From UBA4660 sp034408895 (GTDB lineage: Bacteria; Bacteroidota; Bacteroidia; Flavobacteriales_D; Sanyastnellaceae): a DNA stretch of 64,000 nt. Shown piece by piece: positions 41,396-50,779 of this stretch; within the stretch, counting starts at the first letter, position 1, and every line of letters starts with the position of its first letter. Below the pieces are notes generated by a model. That model searched no databases. It saw only the letters and a program-made list of their open reading frames with translations, and had not been told where the DNA came from. The position numbers and the translations under genes were made by a program. The stretch spans positions 11,734 to 75,733 of the forward strand of contig JAWXCI010000051.1 in NCBI GenBank assembly GCA_034408895.1. The letters run 5' to 3'.

Positions 41396-42379
41396 ATGAA
41401 AAAAATTGCAATAAATGGTTTTGGAAGAATCGGCCGGATGTGTTTCCGGAGTTTGGTTCAGAAAGATGATGTTGAAATTGTGGCCATCAACGACCTTACC
41501 GATGTGCCGACACTTGCTCACTTGCTGAAATACGACAGTGTACACGGAAAATTTTCAGTGAAGATTGAATCCACTCTGGATACCATTTCAGTGGAAGGAA
41601 AAGTGGTTAAAGTTTTTGCGCAACGTGACCCGATCAATTTGCCATGGAAAGATTTACAAGTTGATGTCGTAATTGAATCCACCGGACATTATGCAGACAA
41701 GGAAGGCGCTATGAAACACATTATAGCAGGAGCGAAAAAAGTCATCATCACCGCACCGGCAACCGGTGGAGTGAAAACGATTGTGCTCGGTGTGAATGAT
41801 GAAACAATTTCGGATGACGATGTGATTTTGAGCAATGCATCATGCACCACCAATTGCCTCGCGCCCATGGCGAAAGTTCTGCACGAAAAATTCGGGATTG
41901 AAAAGGGATACATTACAACGGTACATGCGTACACCGCTGACCAACGATTGCAGGACGCACCGCACAAAGATTTGCGGAGGGCACGTGCGGCAGCAGTAAG
42001 TATGGTTCCCACTTCAACGGGCGCAGCAAAAGCAGTTGGTGAGGTACTGCCGGAACTGAAAGGAAAGCTTGATGGTGTGGCAGTTCGCGTTCCTGTGCCC
42101 GATGGTTCTCTTACAGATTTAGTTGCAATATTGAAACGAGATGTAACGAAAGAAGAAATAAACGCAGCGATGAAAGAAGCCGCTCAAACCACTATGCGGG
42201 GAATTATTGAATACTGCACCGACCCAATTGTTTCGATTGACATTGTTGGCAATCATCACTCCTGCATTTTTGATGCTGCATTGACAAGTGCCAATGGCAA
42301 TCTTGTGAAAGTGATGGGATGGTATGATAACGAAGCGGGCTACAGCGAAAGAGTATGCGACCTTGTGTTGATGGTTTGA
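41396..42379 (+). CDS. gap: Type I glyceraldehyde-3-phosphate dehydrogenase
   Basis: A 327-residue glycolytic dehydrogenase converting glyceraldehyde 3-phosphate to 1,3-bisphosphoglycerate with NAD. N-terminal Rossmann motif AINGFGRIGRMCFR, catalytic SNASCTTNCLAP (Cys150), TVHAYTADQRLQDAPHKDLR, and the late GWYDNEAGYSERV. It lies 33 bases after pfkA and 29 before the sugar kinase, so all are likely one transcript. Confidence 0.96.
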   Translation: MKKIAINGFGRIGRMCFRSLVQKDDVEIVAINDLTDVPTLAHLLKYDSVHGKFSVKIESTLDTISVEGKVVKVFAQRDPINLPWKDLQVDVVIESTGHYADKEGAMKHIIAGAKKVIITAPATGGVKTIVLGVNDETISDDDVILSNASCTTNCLAPMAKVLHEKFGIEKGYITTVHAYTADQRLQDAPHKDLRRARAAAVSMVPTSTGAAKAVGEVLPELKGKLDGVAVRVPVPDGSLTDLVAILKRDVTKEEINAAMKEAAQTTMRGIIEYCTDPIVSIDIVGNHHSCIFDAALTSANGNLVKVMGWYDNEAGYSERVCDLVLMV

Positions 42380-42408
42380 AGTTTAATTTTCTTTTTGACT
42401 TATAGAAT

Positions 42409-43281
42409 ATGATACTGATAGCAGACAGCGGCTCCACAAAATGTGATTGGGCTTTGATAGACGAAAAAGGAAGTCGCCTTGGTGATTTTGAAACCACAGG
42501 ATTGAATCCTTATTTCCACGATGAAGAGAAAATTGAAAATGCATTGCGTGAAAACAATTCTCTTTCAATTACATCGAAAGACATCACGCATGTTTTCTTT
42601 TATGGGGCAGGAAGCAGCAACGAAGAAATGTGTGCGATAATGAAGCGCGGGCTTGCCCGTGTTTTTTCTTCAGCCGAAATTCTGGTTGAACATGATTTGC
42701 TCGGAAGCGCAATGGCTACTTACGATGGTGAGTCGTGCATCTCCTGCATTCTGGGTACAGGAAGCAATTCCTGCTTCTTCGATGGCAAGAAGGTTTACGA
42801 GGAAGTTCCTTCTCTTGCATACATATTGGGTGATGAGGCCAGTGGCAGTTACTTCGGAAAAATTCTACTGCGCGAATACTTCTACAAACAGTTGCCCGAA
42901 GATTTGAGAGATGATTTTGAAAAAGCTTACGCACCCACAAAATCAGAAATCATTTCCAAAATCTATCGTGAACCTAATGCGAATACTTACCTCGCGGGCT
43001 TCATGAAATTTATTGGTGAGCACCGCGACCATCCACATGTTATGAATTGGGTGACAGAAGGCATGAAACATTTCATCCAAATTCATGTGAAATGTTTTTC
43101 AAACTGGAAAGAAGTTCCTGTCCACTTTGTGGGAAGCATTGGCCACTACTTCGAACATTGTTTACGCAACGCTGCAAAGCAAGAAGGAATTCGTTTAGGG
43201 AGAATTATCCAAAAACCTATTGATGGGTTGGTTGAATACCATGTCCGATTCAAACTTCCGCAACTTATTTCAATGAACTGA
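42409..43281 (+). CDS. BadF/BadG-type ATPase, probable N-acetylglucosamine kinase
   Basis: A 290-residue member of the ASKHA fold. Phosphate-1 motif LIADSGSTKCDWAL at the N-terminus, the second ATP region SCILGTGSNSCFF, and the adenosine-type motif FVGSIGHYFEHCL. GDEASGSYFGKILL is characteristic of the GlcNAc kinase branch of the BadF/BadG/BcrA/BcrD family. It would make GlcNAc 6-phosphate from GlcNAc of cell-wall or chitin origin. It sits inside the glycolytic operon, five bases before pgmB. Substrate assignment is by family, not proven. Confidence 0.85.
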   Translation: MILIADSGSTKCDWALIDEKGSRLGDFETTGLNPYFHDEEKIENALRENNSLSITSKDITHVFFYGAGSSNEEMCAIMKRGLARVFSSAEILVEHDLLGSAMATYDGESCISCILGTGSNSCFFDGKKVYEEVPSLAYILGDEASGSYFGKILLREYFYKQLPEDLRDDFEKAYAPTKSEIISKIYREPNANTYLAGFMKFIGEHRDHPHVMNWVTEGMKHFIQIHVKCFSNWKEVPVHFVGSIGHYFEHCLRNAAKQEGIRLGRIIQKPIDGLVEYHVRFKLPQLISMN

Positions 43282-43286
43282 TTTTA

Positions 43287-43943
43287 ATGCTAAAGGCTTG
43301 CATCTTCGACATGGATGGTGTGTTGGTTGACACCGCGAAGCATCACTTCCGCGCATGGCACCGCATGGCCGCCACGCTCTCGATTCCATTTACAGAAGAA
43401 CAAAACGAAGAATTGAAGGGGGTGAGTCGCGTGGACTCACTGGAGAAAATTCTTTCGTGGGGAAATCTTGTTTTGGATAATCATAAGAAACATGAACTCA
43501 TGGAAATCAAGAACAAATGGTACCTTGAGTATGTGAACGAAATAAAATCCTCAGATATGTTGCCGGGTACTCAACGTTTTTTGAGCGAATTGAAAGTGGC
43601 GCATATCAAACTCGGGCTTGGTTCATCATCAAAAAACTCAATGCTGATTCTCGACAAGTTGGGCTTAAGAGATTTGTTTGATTCCATAGTGGATGGAAAC
43701 AAAATTCATTTCTCAAAACCACATCCCGAAGTTTTTCTCAAAGCTGCTCAAGAACTTAATGTGCATCCATCGGAAGCAGTTGTTTTTGAAGATGCAGTGA
43801 GTGGAGTGGATGCGGCAAAGGCCGGGGGATTCTATTGTGTGGGGATTGGAAGGAAGGAAGTGCTGGCCAATGCTGATTTTGTAATTGGCAGCTTGAATGA
43901 AATCAATCTTGAAAAGCTCAAAGTGGAAATCACTTCTTCTTAG
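43287..43943 (+). CDS. pgmB: Beta-phosphoglucomutase (HAD family)
   Basis: A 218-residue HAD-type mutase converting beta-glucose 1-phosphate to glucose 6-phosphate, usually after maltose or trehalose phosphorylase. The nucleophile/acid motif CIFDMDGVLVDTAKHHFRAW is followed by the cap with ELKGVSRVDSLEKIL, motif II GLGSSSKN, motif III Lys in SKPHPEVF and motif IV VVFEDAVSGVDAAKAGG. The last gene of the operon. Its 3' end overlaps the convergent TfoX-like gene by 14 bases. Confidence 0.92.
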   Translation: MLKACIFDMDGVLVDTAKHHFRAWHRMAATLSIPFTEEQNEELKGVSRVDSLEKILSWGNLVLDNHKKHELMEIKNKWYLEYVNEIKSSDMLPGTQRFLSELKVAHIKLGLGSSSKNSMLILDKLGLRDLFDSIVDGNKIHFSKPHPEVFLKAAQELNVHPSEAVVFEDAVSGVDAAKAGGFYCVGIGRKEVLANADFVIGSLNEINLEKLKVEITSS

Positions 43944-44304
43944 TTGACTTTGTCTTTACGGTTTTCTTTTCCTTCTCGGGCAGCGCCTTGTTGTACCTCA
44001 TTGCCATATCAATCCACGCCTCAAAGTCATTGTCTTTTTCAAATCCTTTTTCACTGATGAACAAAAATCCCTTCATGGGACGGCCTGTAAATTCCATCAT
44101 TCGCGCTCCCGGTTTTTTCAATGCAACTTCTTGTTCATCGGGATGGATGCGCGCCATGAATTCTCCTTTGTTAGTGACTCCCACCGTCATGTTGCCGCGC
44201 ACCATGTAAGCGGAGCCGCCAAACATTTTCTTCTCTTCATTCTTGATTTTTCTTGCCATGAATGAATCGCGGATGCGCTGGTTGAGGGGTTCGTTTTGGG
44301 ACAT
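43930..44304 (-). CDS. TfoX N-terminal domain protein
   Basis: A 124-residue protein whose core matches the TfoX/Sxy N-terminal domain (KMFGGSAYMVRGNMTVGVTN, ARIHPDEQE, GRPMKGFLFIS). In Proteobacteria TfoX regulates competence; stand-alone N-terminal domains of this size in Bacteroidota are of unknown function. The C-terminus is strongly basic (KKTVKTKSTKKK). Convergent with pgmB. Confidence 0.85.
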   Translation of the reverse strand: MSQNEPLNQRIRDSFMARKIKNEEKKMFGGSAYMVRGNMTVGVTNKGEFMARIHPDEQEVALKKPGARMMEFTGRPMKGFLFISEKGFEKDNDFEAWIDMAMRYNKALPEKEKKTVKTKSTKKK

Positions 44305-44350
44305 GCCGCAGAGGTTGCTATCTGATAAATGATTTTATGAAATTAGTAGT

Positions 44351-44659
44351 TCATGACTTGTTCTTTTCAAGCACTGCCTTGTCCAAGAAGAAAGTCCCGA
44401 AGGGAACCAACGAAAGCAAAAAAGCGAGCACTGCTTTGCCAAATGATATTGCCGATTCATAATAACATTTGTACACCAGCGCAATGAACCAGAGAAACAA
44501 AACTCCATGAAGGCTTCCCACTATGGTTACTGCCAGAGGCATATCAGCATAGTATTTCAGAGGCATGGCTACAAGCAACAACGCGAGATAGGAAACGCCT
44601 TCCCACCATCCAACAGTCAGCAGTTGTCTTACACTTTTGTTTTGAGTCTTCCATTTCAT
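44351..44659 (-). CDS. DUF3817 integral membrane protein
   Basis: A 102-residue protein with three transmembrane helices and the family hallmarks GWWEGVSYLALLLVAMPLKY and GSLHGVLFLWFIALVY, ending in LSLVPFGTFFLDK. DUF3817 proteins have no established role. It lies 46 bases upstream of the TfoX-like gene on the same strand, so the two may be co-transcribed. Confidence 0.88.
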   Translation of the reverse strand: MKWKTQNKSVRQLLTVGWWEGVSYLALLLVAMPLKYYADMPLAVTIVGSLHGVLFLWFIALVYKCYYESAISFGKAVLAFLLSLVPFGTFFLDKAVLEKNKS

Positions 44660-44847
44660 ACTGGCAAATATCCTTGTGTCCTATAAAAGTGCAGCTACTG
44701 CTCTTTATTTTTTACATGTAATCTGCAATTATAAATTTCGGGTTCGCAACCAACATTTTTTGCTCTAAAGCTCTTTCAAGCTTGTATGCTGCCAGCCATA
44801 GTGTTGCAGGAAATACTGCAAGCCGGCCGGTTACATTCGCACTTCCA

Positions 44848-47328
44848 ATGGATCGCCATACCAAATTTGTGGATGTAATTCTTCCGCTAGCTCTTCCCCA
44901 TCTTCTTACCTATCGTGTTCCCTTTGTGCTCAACGACCTGGTGAAAACAGGGCAGCGAGTGATAGTCCAGTTGCACGATAAAAAACTTTATACTGCATTG
45001 GTGCGCGAAGTGCATGAGAGAGTGCCGGCACGATACGAAGCGAAGTACATTGATGAAATTCTGGATGAGTTGCCGGTGGTAACACCGCAGCAACTCGAAT
45101 TGTGGGATTGGGTGGCGCGATATTATTGCTGCTATCCCGGTGAAGTGATGATGGCGGCCTTGCCCTCAGCATTGAAACTTTCGAGCGACACAAAAATTGC
45201 TTTGGCCGAGGGCTTCTCCGATGATTCTTATGAATGGAATAATCGCGAGTGGCAATTGATAGAAGCACTCCGCGATGGCAAAACACTTTCAATAAAAGAT
45301 CTCCCGAAAATTCTTGGTTTCAAAACAGTGCAGTCCACCATAAAATCACTGGTGGAAAAAAAGGCAATTCATACCGAGGAAGAAATCAGGGAAAAATTCA
45401 AGCCCCGAAAAACAGATTTTGTACGCATAGGTCCCCTTGCCGATACAGAGGAAAAACTACAGCACATATTTTCTGATCTGGAAAAGCGCAAGGCCATCAA
45501 ACAAACGGAAACACTTATGATGTTTCTTAAACTGAGCGGATGGGACGAAGGCAAACACGGCCAGGTGGAGCGTATAAAACTCCAGCAAGCATCAGGTACC
45601 AATGCCGGAGTGATTGCCAACATGGAAGCGAAAGGAATTTTCGTAACCTGGTGGAAAGAAATCGGAAGGCTTAGCACCGATTTGTTTTCATCGGAAACCA
45701 CTAAACCTCTTTCGGCTGTTCAACAAACTGCCCTTCATCAATTGCAGGAACAATGGATGGAAAAAGATGTGGTGCTATTGCATGGGGTAACCTCATCGGG
45801 TAAAACAGAGATTTACGCGGAGCTTATCAACCATGAAATAAAAAAAGGTAAACAGGTGCTTTTTCTTTTGCCAGAAATTGCGCTCACCACTCAAATCATT
45901 AATCGGCTTCGAAAGTATTTCGGCAAGGAGGTGGGTGTGTACCACAGCGGTTACAGCGATAACGAACGCACCGAAGTATGGCACAAAGTGTTGAGCAACA
46001 TTCCTGGAGAGTGCGATATAATTCTGGGAGCACGCAGCGCACTGTTCCTCCCCTTTAACCGCCTGGGGTTGGTGATAGTGGATGAGGAGCACGAACACAG
46101 TTACAAGCAGCACGACCCGGCACCACGTTACCATGCACGGGACCTCAGCATTGTGCTGGCAAAAAAATTCAATGCAAAAGTTCTACTGGGTTCCGCCACA
46201 CCTGCCATCGAAAGTTTCCGTAATGCGGAGAGCGGCCGTTATGGCTTAGTTCAATTGACTGAAAGATTTGGCGGTGTAGAACTTCCTGAAATTTTCATCG
46301 CGGATATCAGGCAGGATTTAAAGTCGAAAACCATGCGCACCAATTTCGGGGAGTTGCTGGTGCGCGAAATGACCGAGGCTTTGCAACGCGAAGAACAAAT
46401 TATCCTCTTCCAAAACCGCAGAGGTTATTCACCTCTTTGGCAATGCCATGATTGCGGAATGATTCCACAATGCGTTCGTTGTGATGTTAGTCTTACCTAC
46501 CACAAAGCCGGGCACCAGTTGCGATGTCACTATTGCGGATACGCCACTGACCCGCCCCGGGCTTGCGGTGCCTGTGGAAGCACGGACTTGCGGATGTTGG
46601 GTTTCGGAACCGAAAAAGTGGAAGAGGATATCGCTGCATTGTTTCCGGAAGCCAGTGTGCAGCGAATGGATCTTGATACCACAAGGAGCAAATCCAGCTA
46701 CCAGAAAATCATCAGCGATTTTGAAGACAGGCGGGTAAACATTTTGGTGGGAACTCAAATGGTGACCAAAGGATTGGACTTTGACAACGTAAGCCTTGTG
46801 GGCATTCTCAATGCGGATAAAATGATGAACTATCCCGACTTCCGTTCCTTTGAAAGAAGCTTTCAACTGATGATGCAGGTGGCAGGTCGTGCAGGCCGCA
46901 AAGAGAAGCGTGGGAAGGTGATAATACAAACCTACTCGCCTGCTCATTGGTTGCTGGAAACTATCGTGCAAAACGATTACCAGGCATTGTACCAGCGCGA
47001 GATGGGGGAGAGGAAGGCACACTATTACCCGCCCTTCACGCGGCTCATGAAATTTACATTAAAACACAAGCAGGATGATGTGGTGGAAAATGCTTCTCTT
47101 ACAATTGGAAAGGAGTTGAGAAAAAAATTTGGCGAAAGAATTATGGGTCCCGAAAGACCTATGGTGCCGCGCATCAACAACTATTTTCTTCGCCAGTTTC
47201 TTATCAAACTGGAACGAACCAATGAGGCCCTCGATATGAAAACTGAAATGGTGAAGCTGGTACGCGAACAACTTCTGCAATCCGATTTTAAAAGTGTGAG
47301 GCTGGCTGTAGATGTGGATCCGGTTTAA
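44848..47328 (+). CDS. priA: Primosomal protein N' (replication restart helicase)
   Basis: A 826-residue PriA helicase that reloads the replisome at stalled forks. The N-terminal 3'-DNA-binding domain starts FVDVILPLALPHLLTYRVP. The helicase has Walker A GVTSSGKTEIY, the DEEH box VIVDEEHEHSYKQ, GSATPAIES, and motif V-VI (GTQMVTKGLDFDNVSLVGIL, QVAGRAGRKEKRG). The zinc-binding Cys pairs are CHDCGMIPQCVRC and CHYCGYATDPPRACGAC. The ATG at 44848 is preferred over an upstream one 22 codons earlier because the family begins with the FVDVILP strand. Monocistronic. Confidence 0.95.
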   Translation: MDRHTKFVDVILPLALPHLLTYRVPFVLNDLVKTGQRVIVQLHDKKLYTALVREVHERVPARYEAKYIDEILDELPVVTPQQLELWDWVARYYCCYPGEVMMAALPSALKLSSDTKIALAEGFSDDSYEWNNREWQLIEALRDGKTLSIKDLPKILGFKTVQSTIKSLVEKKAIHTEEEIREKFKPRKTDFVRIGPLADTEEKLQHIFSDLEKRKAIKQTETLMMFLKLSGWDEGKHGQVERIKLQQASGTNAGVIANMEAKGIFVTWWKEIGRLSTDLFSSETTKPLSAVQQTALHQLQEQWMEKDVVLLHGVTSSGKTEIYAELINHEIKKGKQVLFLLPEIALTTQIINRLRKYFGKEVGVYHSGYSDNERTEVWHKVLSNIPGECDIILGARSALFLPFNRLGLVIVDEEHEHSYKQHDPAPRYHARDLSIVLAKKFNAKVLLGSATPAIESFRNAESGRYGLVQLTERFGGVELPEIFIADIRQDLKSKTMRTNFGELLVREMTEALQREEQIILFQNRRGYSPLWQCHDCGMIPQCVRCDVSLTYHKAGHQLRCHYCGYATDPPRACGACGSTDLRMLGFGTEKVEEDIAALFPEASVQRMDLDTTRSKSSYQKIISDFEDRRVNILVGTQMVTKGLDFDNVSLVGILNADKMMNYPDFRSFERSFQLMMQVAGRAGRKEKRGKVIIQTYSPAHWLLETIVQNDYQALYQREMGERKAHYYPPFTRLMKFTLKHKQDDVVENASLTIGKELRKKFGERIMGPERPMVPRINNYFLRQFLIKLERTNEALDMKTEMVKLVREQLLQSDFKSVRLAVDVDPV

Positions 47329-47363
47329 CTTGAGCAAACCCGTGTCGTCATAGTTTTTTCACT

Positions 47364-47978
47364 TTACTCATTCCCAATTCCCACCTTCTTGCCCACGAAT
47401 TTCTTCTGTTCCAATTCTCCCACAATGAAATCGGCAAGGTCGCCACTGGTAATGTTCCAGCTCTGGGTGGGATAAGAGTCTTGAGTTTTAAAGCCTCCCT
47501 TTCGGTCAGCATCATCAATAACCGGAGGACAGACAAATGTGAAATCAAGGTGCGAACTAAGCAGTGCATCCAGCACGCGGATGTGGGCTTGTGTCACTTC
47601 CACATATTCCCGCGGAAAGGTGGCAGTTTCATAAACCTTCAGGTGTTCGCTGGCTTGTAGCGCACCAATACCGCCAATAGCAATCACACGTTTTATGTGG
47701 TGAATGCGCATGGCATTTATAATATGATGGATAAAAGCAAGGCGGTGCATGTCATCCCTGGCACTGAGGGCAGACACTACCGCATCATGACCTTTCACTG
47801 CATTGGAAACCGACTCCTGGCTCAATGCATCGCCCTTCACAATGGTGAGGTTGGGATGAAGCAAATGGATTTTGCCAGGGTCGCGCACAAATGCGGTCAC
47901 CTTGAGACCTTTTTCTAGAGCGCGTTTCACACACTGGAGGCCAGCTCTTCCGTTTGCACCGAATACAATTATGTTCAT
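47364..47978 (-). CDS. NAD(P)-binding SDR-type protein
   Basis: A 204-residue atypical short-chain dehydrogenase/NmrA-like protein. It has a GxxGxxG-like nucleotide loop at the N-terminus (IVFGANGRAGLQCVKRAL), an Arg just after strand 2 (FVRDPGKI, favouring NADPH), VVSALSARDD, and RVIAIGGIGAL. No Tyr-x3-Lys catalytic pair is evident, so it is probably a flavin- or biliverdin-reductase-like or regulatory member. Convergent with priA. Confidence 0.85.
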   Translation of the reverse strand: MNIIVFGANGRAGLQCVKRALEKGLKVTAFVRDPGKIHLLHPNLTIVKGDALSQESVSNAVKGHDAVVSALSARDDMHRLAFIHHIINAMRIHHIKRVIAIGGIGALQASEHLKVYETATFPREYVEVTQAHIRVLDALLSSHLDFTFVCPPVIDDADRKGGFKTQDSYPTQSWNITSGDLADFIVGELEQKKFVGKKVGIGNE

Positions 47979-48162
47979 GATATCAATTTGAGAATTTGAA
48001 ATGACAATGAGGGTTCGAAAGTCGGCTACTTCCGGAATTCACACAAACAATTTTTTGTTAGTCGCACTTTCATCTTATATGGTTATTGGCTTCCTGCTCA
48101 AATCTTATATCTCAAATCCCATTTCTCTTATCTTCTATCCCAATTAGCTTCGCCCTCTCTTT

Positions 48163-49857
48163 ATGATTTCCGACAAAAAACCGGTTCAGGATTTTGTGGC
48201 TCTTTGCCAGGCTAAAGGAATTGAACACATTGTGATAACTCCTGGCTCACGCAATGCACCGTTCTCCATCAGTTTTCATGAGCACCCTTCGTTCCATACC
48301 TACAGCATAATTGATGAACGCAGTGCAGGATTTTTTGCGTTGGGTATTTCACAGCAAATTGCAAAACCCGCTGTCATTATTTGTACAAGCGGAACCGCAG
48401 CACTCAATCTTGCACCTGCAATTGCTGAGGCATATTACCAGCGAGTGCCTCTTCTCATCATCACTGCCGACCGCCCCATAGAGTGGATAGACCAGGGCGA
48501 AGGCCAAAGCATCCGCCAGCGTGATGTGTTCAGGAATTATGTAAAAGGTTCTTATGAAATTGCTGAAGAAGCGAGTGATGGAGATCTCGTTTGGTACAAC
48601 GTTCGGCTGATGGACGAAGCTATGCGACTCTGTACCGAAGGAGTTCATGGGCCGGTGCACATCAACTTTCCATTGCGTGAAAGTCTTTATAAAACAATAG
48701 GTGATTTCTCTTCACAAGTAAAAGAAGTGAAACGCGCTTCCACCGACTTATCGTTGAGCGATGATGAAAAAGAAAAAATCCTCAACACCATTTCAACTGC
48801 TAAAAGCATAATGGTGCTGGCTGGCCAGATGCTACCGAACGAATCATTATTGAAATCACTGAAACAATTTTCTGCAAACCCGAGGGTGATTGTTTTTACT
48901 GAAGCACACAGCAATCTTACCGATGAAAATTTTGTAACCACAATTGATCGCCTCATCATGGGTTTTGATGAAGAGCGGAAAAAGAATTTCATTCCTGATT
49001 TGCTCATAAGCATCGGGCGAAACATTATATCGAGAAAAATCAAGGAGTATTTGCGCAGTGGGAAAATGGAGCACTGGCACGTTGACATCAGTGGCGAATG
49101 CCTGGACACCATGAAGAATCTCACCAAGGTGATTCCACTTTCTCCGGAGGCTTTCTTTGAAGAATTGAAAACTTCGGCAATCGCTGATAATAAAATTCCT
49201 GGTTACGGAAGCGAACTCTTGAAACAGAATTCCACAACGCGGAATTCTGCCAATCTGTTTTTGCAATCATCCCCATTCAGCGACTTGAAAGCCTTTGATA
49301 CGATACTAAAACGAATTCCTGCCGGCAGCGATTTGCAAATGGGAAACAGCAGCGTGGTTCGCTACGTTCTTTTGAGTGATGCAAGAAAAGACCTGCACTA
49401 TTTCGGCAACCGGGGAGTAGCCGGTATTGATGGTTGCACCAGCACAGCGGTTGGCGCAGCGTACATCACAAAACGACTTACCACACTCATCACAGGTGAT
49501 ATTGGATTCATGTACGACAGCAATGCTTTCTGGAACGAATACGTTTCACCAAAGTTGAAAGTGATTGTGATAAACAATGGTGGTGGTGGAATTTTCCGCA
49601 TCATCGAAGGGCCTTCCACAACCAATGCATTAGAAAAGTTTTTTGAAACAACTCACTCGCGCAAAGCAGACAAACTCGCAGCGATGTACAACTTGAACTA
49701 CCGACTTGCAGAAAATGAAAATCAACTTGAGGATGGATTGACATGGTTGTACTCAACAAACGATTGCAGCATTCTTGAAGTGAGCACACCGAGGCTGGAA
49801 AATGATAAAGTGCTCAAGAATTATTTCGACTTCATTAAAAACAAGTTTATGAAATGA
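48163..49857 (+). CDS. menD: MenD, SEPHCHC synthase
   Basis: ThDP-dependent 2-succinyl-5-enolpyruvyl-6-hydroxy-3-cyclohexene-1-carboxylate synthase, 564 residues, the committed step of menaquinone synthesis. Features: HIVITPGSRNAPFSISFHEH and DERSAGFFALG at the N-terminus (with the catalytic Glu region), the PYR-domain GTAALNLAPAIAEAYYQRVP, and the C-terminal ThDP part NRGVAGIDGCTSTAVGAA, TGDIGFMYDSNAFWN and VINNGGGGIF. First gene of the men operon; its ATGA stop overlaps the menB start. Confidence 0.95.
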   Translation: MISDKKPVQDFVALCQAKGIEHIVITPGSRNAPFSISFHEHPSFHTYSIIDERSAGFFALGISQQIAKPAVIICTSGTAALNLAPAIAEAYYQRVPLLIITADRPIEWIDQGEGQSIRQRDVFRNYVKGSYEIAEEASDGDLVWYNVRLMDEAMRLCTEGVHGPVHINFPLRESLYKTIGDFSSQVKEVKRASTDLSLSDDEKEKILNTISTAKSIMVLAGQMLPNESLLKSLKQFSANPRVIVFTEAHSNLTDENFVTTIDRLIMGFDEERKKNFIPDLLISIGRNIISRKIKEYLRSGKMEHWHVDISGECLDTMKNLTKVIPLSPEAFFEELKTSAIADNKIPGYGSELLKQNSTTRNSANLFLQSSPFSDLKAFDTILKRIPAGSDLQMGNSSVVRYVLLSDARKDLHYFGNRGVAGIDGCTSTAVGAAYITKRLTTLITGDIGFMYDSNAFWNEYVSPKLKVIVINNGGGGIFRIIEGPSTTNALEKFFETTHSRKADKLAAMYNLNYRLAENENQLEDGLTWLYSTNDCSILEVSTPRLENDKVLKNYFDFIKNKFMK

Positions 49858-50672
49858 AAAGACCCTGGCAACCCTTAAAAGAATTTTCTGACATCCGGTT
49901 CGAGTACTTCGAAGGGATTGGTAAAATCACGATCAACCGACCGAAGGTTTACAATGCGTTTCGTCCGGAAACCAACCAGCAGATGATTGAGGCAATTGAC
50001 ATTGCCCGCGAGCGGCAGGACATTGCCGTTGTGGTTCTTACCGGTGAAGGCGACAAAGCATTTTGTAGCGGTGGCGACCAGAATGTGAAAGGCGTTGGCG
50101 GCTACATTGGTGAAGATGGTGTTCCCCGCCTCAATGTTCTTGATCTCCATAAACGTATCCGCGAATTACCTAAACCTGTCATTGCAATGGTGAATGGTTA
50201 TGCCATCGGTGGTGGCCATGTGTTGCATGTAGTTTGTGATCTGACTATCGCTGCAGACCATGCACGTTTTGGACAAACAGGTCCGAAGGTTGGAAGTTTT
50301 GATGCAGGTTTTGGATCTAACTTCCTTGCCAGTCATGTCGGCCAGAAAAAAGCACGGGAAATTTGGTTTCTCTGCGAACAATACTCTGCAGACGAAGCCG
50401 AGAAAATGGGAATGGTAAATAAAGTTGTCCCACTTGCCGAGCTTGAAAATGAAACCGTGCGTTGGTGCAAAATCATGATGAAGCATTCCCCGCTCGCGCT
50501 GCGAATGATAAAGCGTGGCCTCAATGCAGAACTGGACGGCCAACGAGGCCTCATGGAATTTGCAGGTGATGCTACACTTCTTTATTACCTCACTGAAGAA
50601 GCGCAGGAAGGCAAACGTGCATTTCTTGAAAAACGCGATCCTGATTTTAAGAAATATCCGAAATTTCCTTAG
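49854..50672 (+). CDS. menB: MenB, 1,4-dihydroxy-2-naphthoyl-CoA synthase
   Basis: A 272-residue crotonase-fold enzyme closing the naphthoquinone ring of o-succinylbenzoyl-CoA. Motifs: KITINRPKVYNAFRP, oxyanion-hole CSGGDQNVKG, VNGYAIGGGHVLHVVCDLT, and GQTGPKVGSFDAGFGSNF (family-specific Ser and Asp). The C-terminal YLTEEAQEGKRAFLEKRDPDF, given here in part, is typical of MenB. The start overlaps the menD stop by four bases, so translation is coupled. Confidence 0.95.
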   Translation: MKRPWQPLKEFSDIRFEYFEGIGKITINRPKVYNAFRPETNQQMIEAIDIARERQDIAVVVLTGEGDKAFCSGGDQNVKGVGGYIGEDGVPRLNVLDLHKRIRELPKPVIAMVNGYAIGGGHVLHVVCDLTIAADHARFGQTGPKVGSFDAGFGSNFLASHVGQKKAREIWFLCEQYSADEAEKMGMVNKVVPLAELENETVRWCKIMMKHSPLALRMIKRGLNAELDGQRGLMEFAGDATLLYYLTEEAQEGKRAFLEKRDPDFKKYPKFP

Positions 50673-50779
50673 TCGGAAATTGAAAGCGAGCCTTACGCAG
50701 TTGGGAGCAAACTGTGCTCAATAATCAGAGGGCAAAAGGCAGTCATCAAGTAAAGTAGCGGGATTCAAAAACAAAGTCA

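Noticed and set aside
46429..47022. Reverse-strand open frame of 197 codons inside priA
   Set aside because: It covers the conserved zinc-binding and helicase motifs of PriA on the other strand and has no protein-like features.
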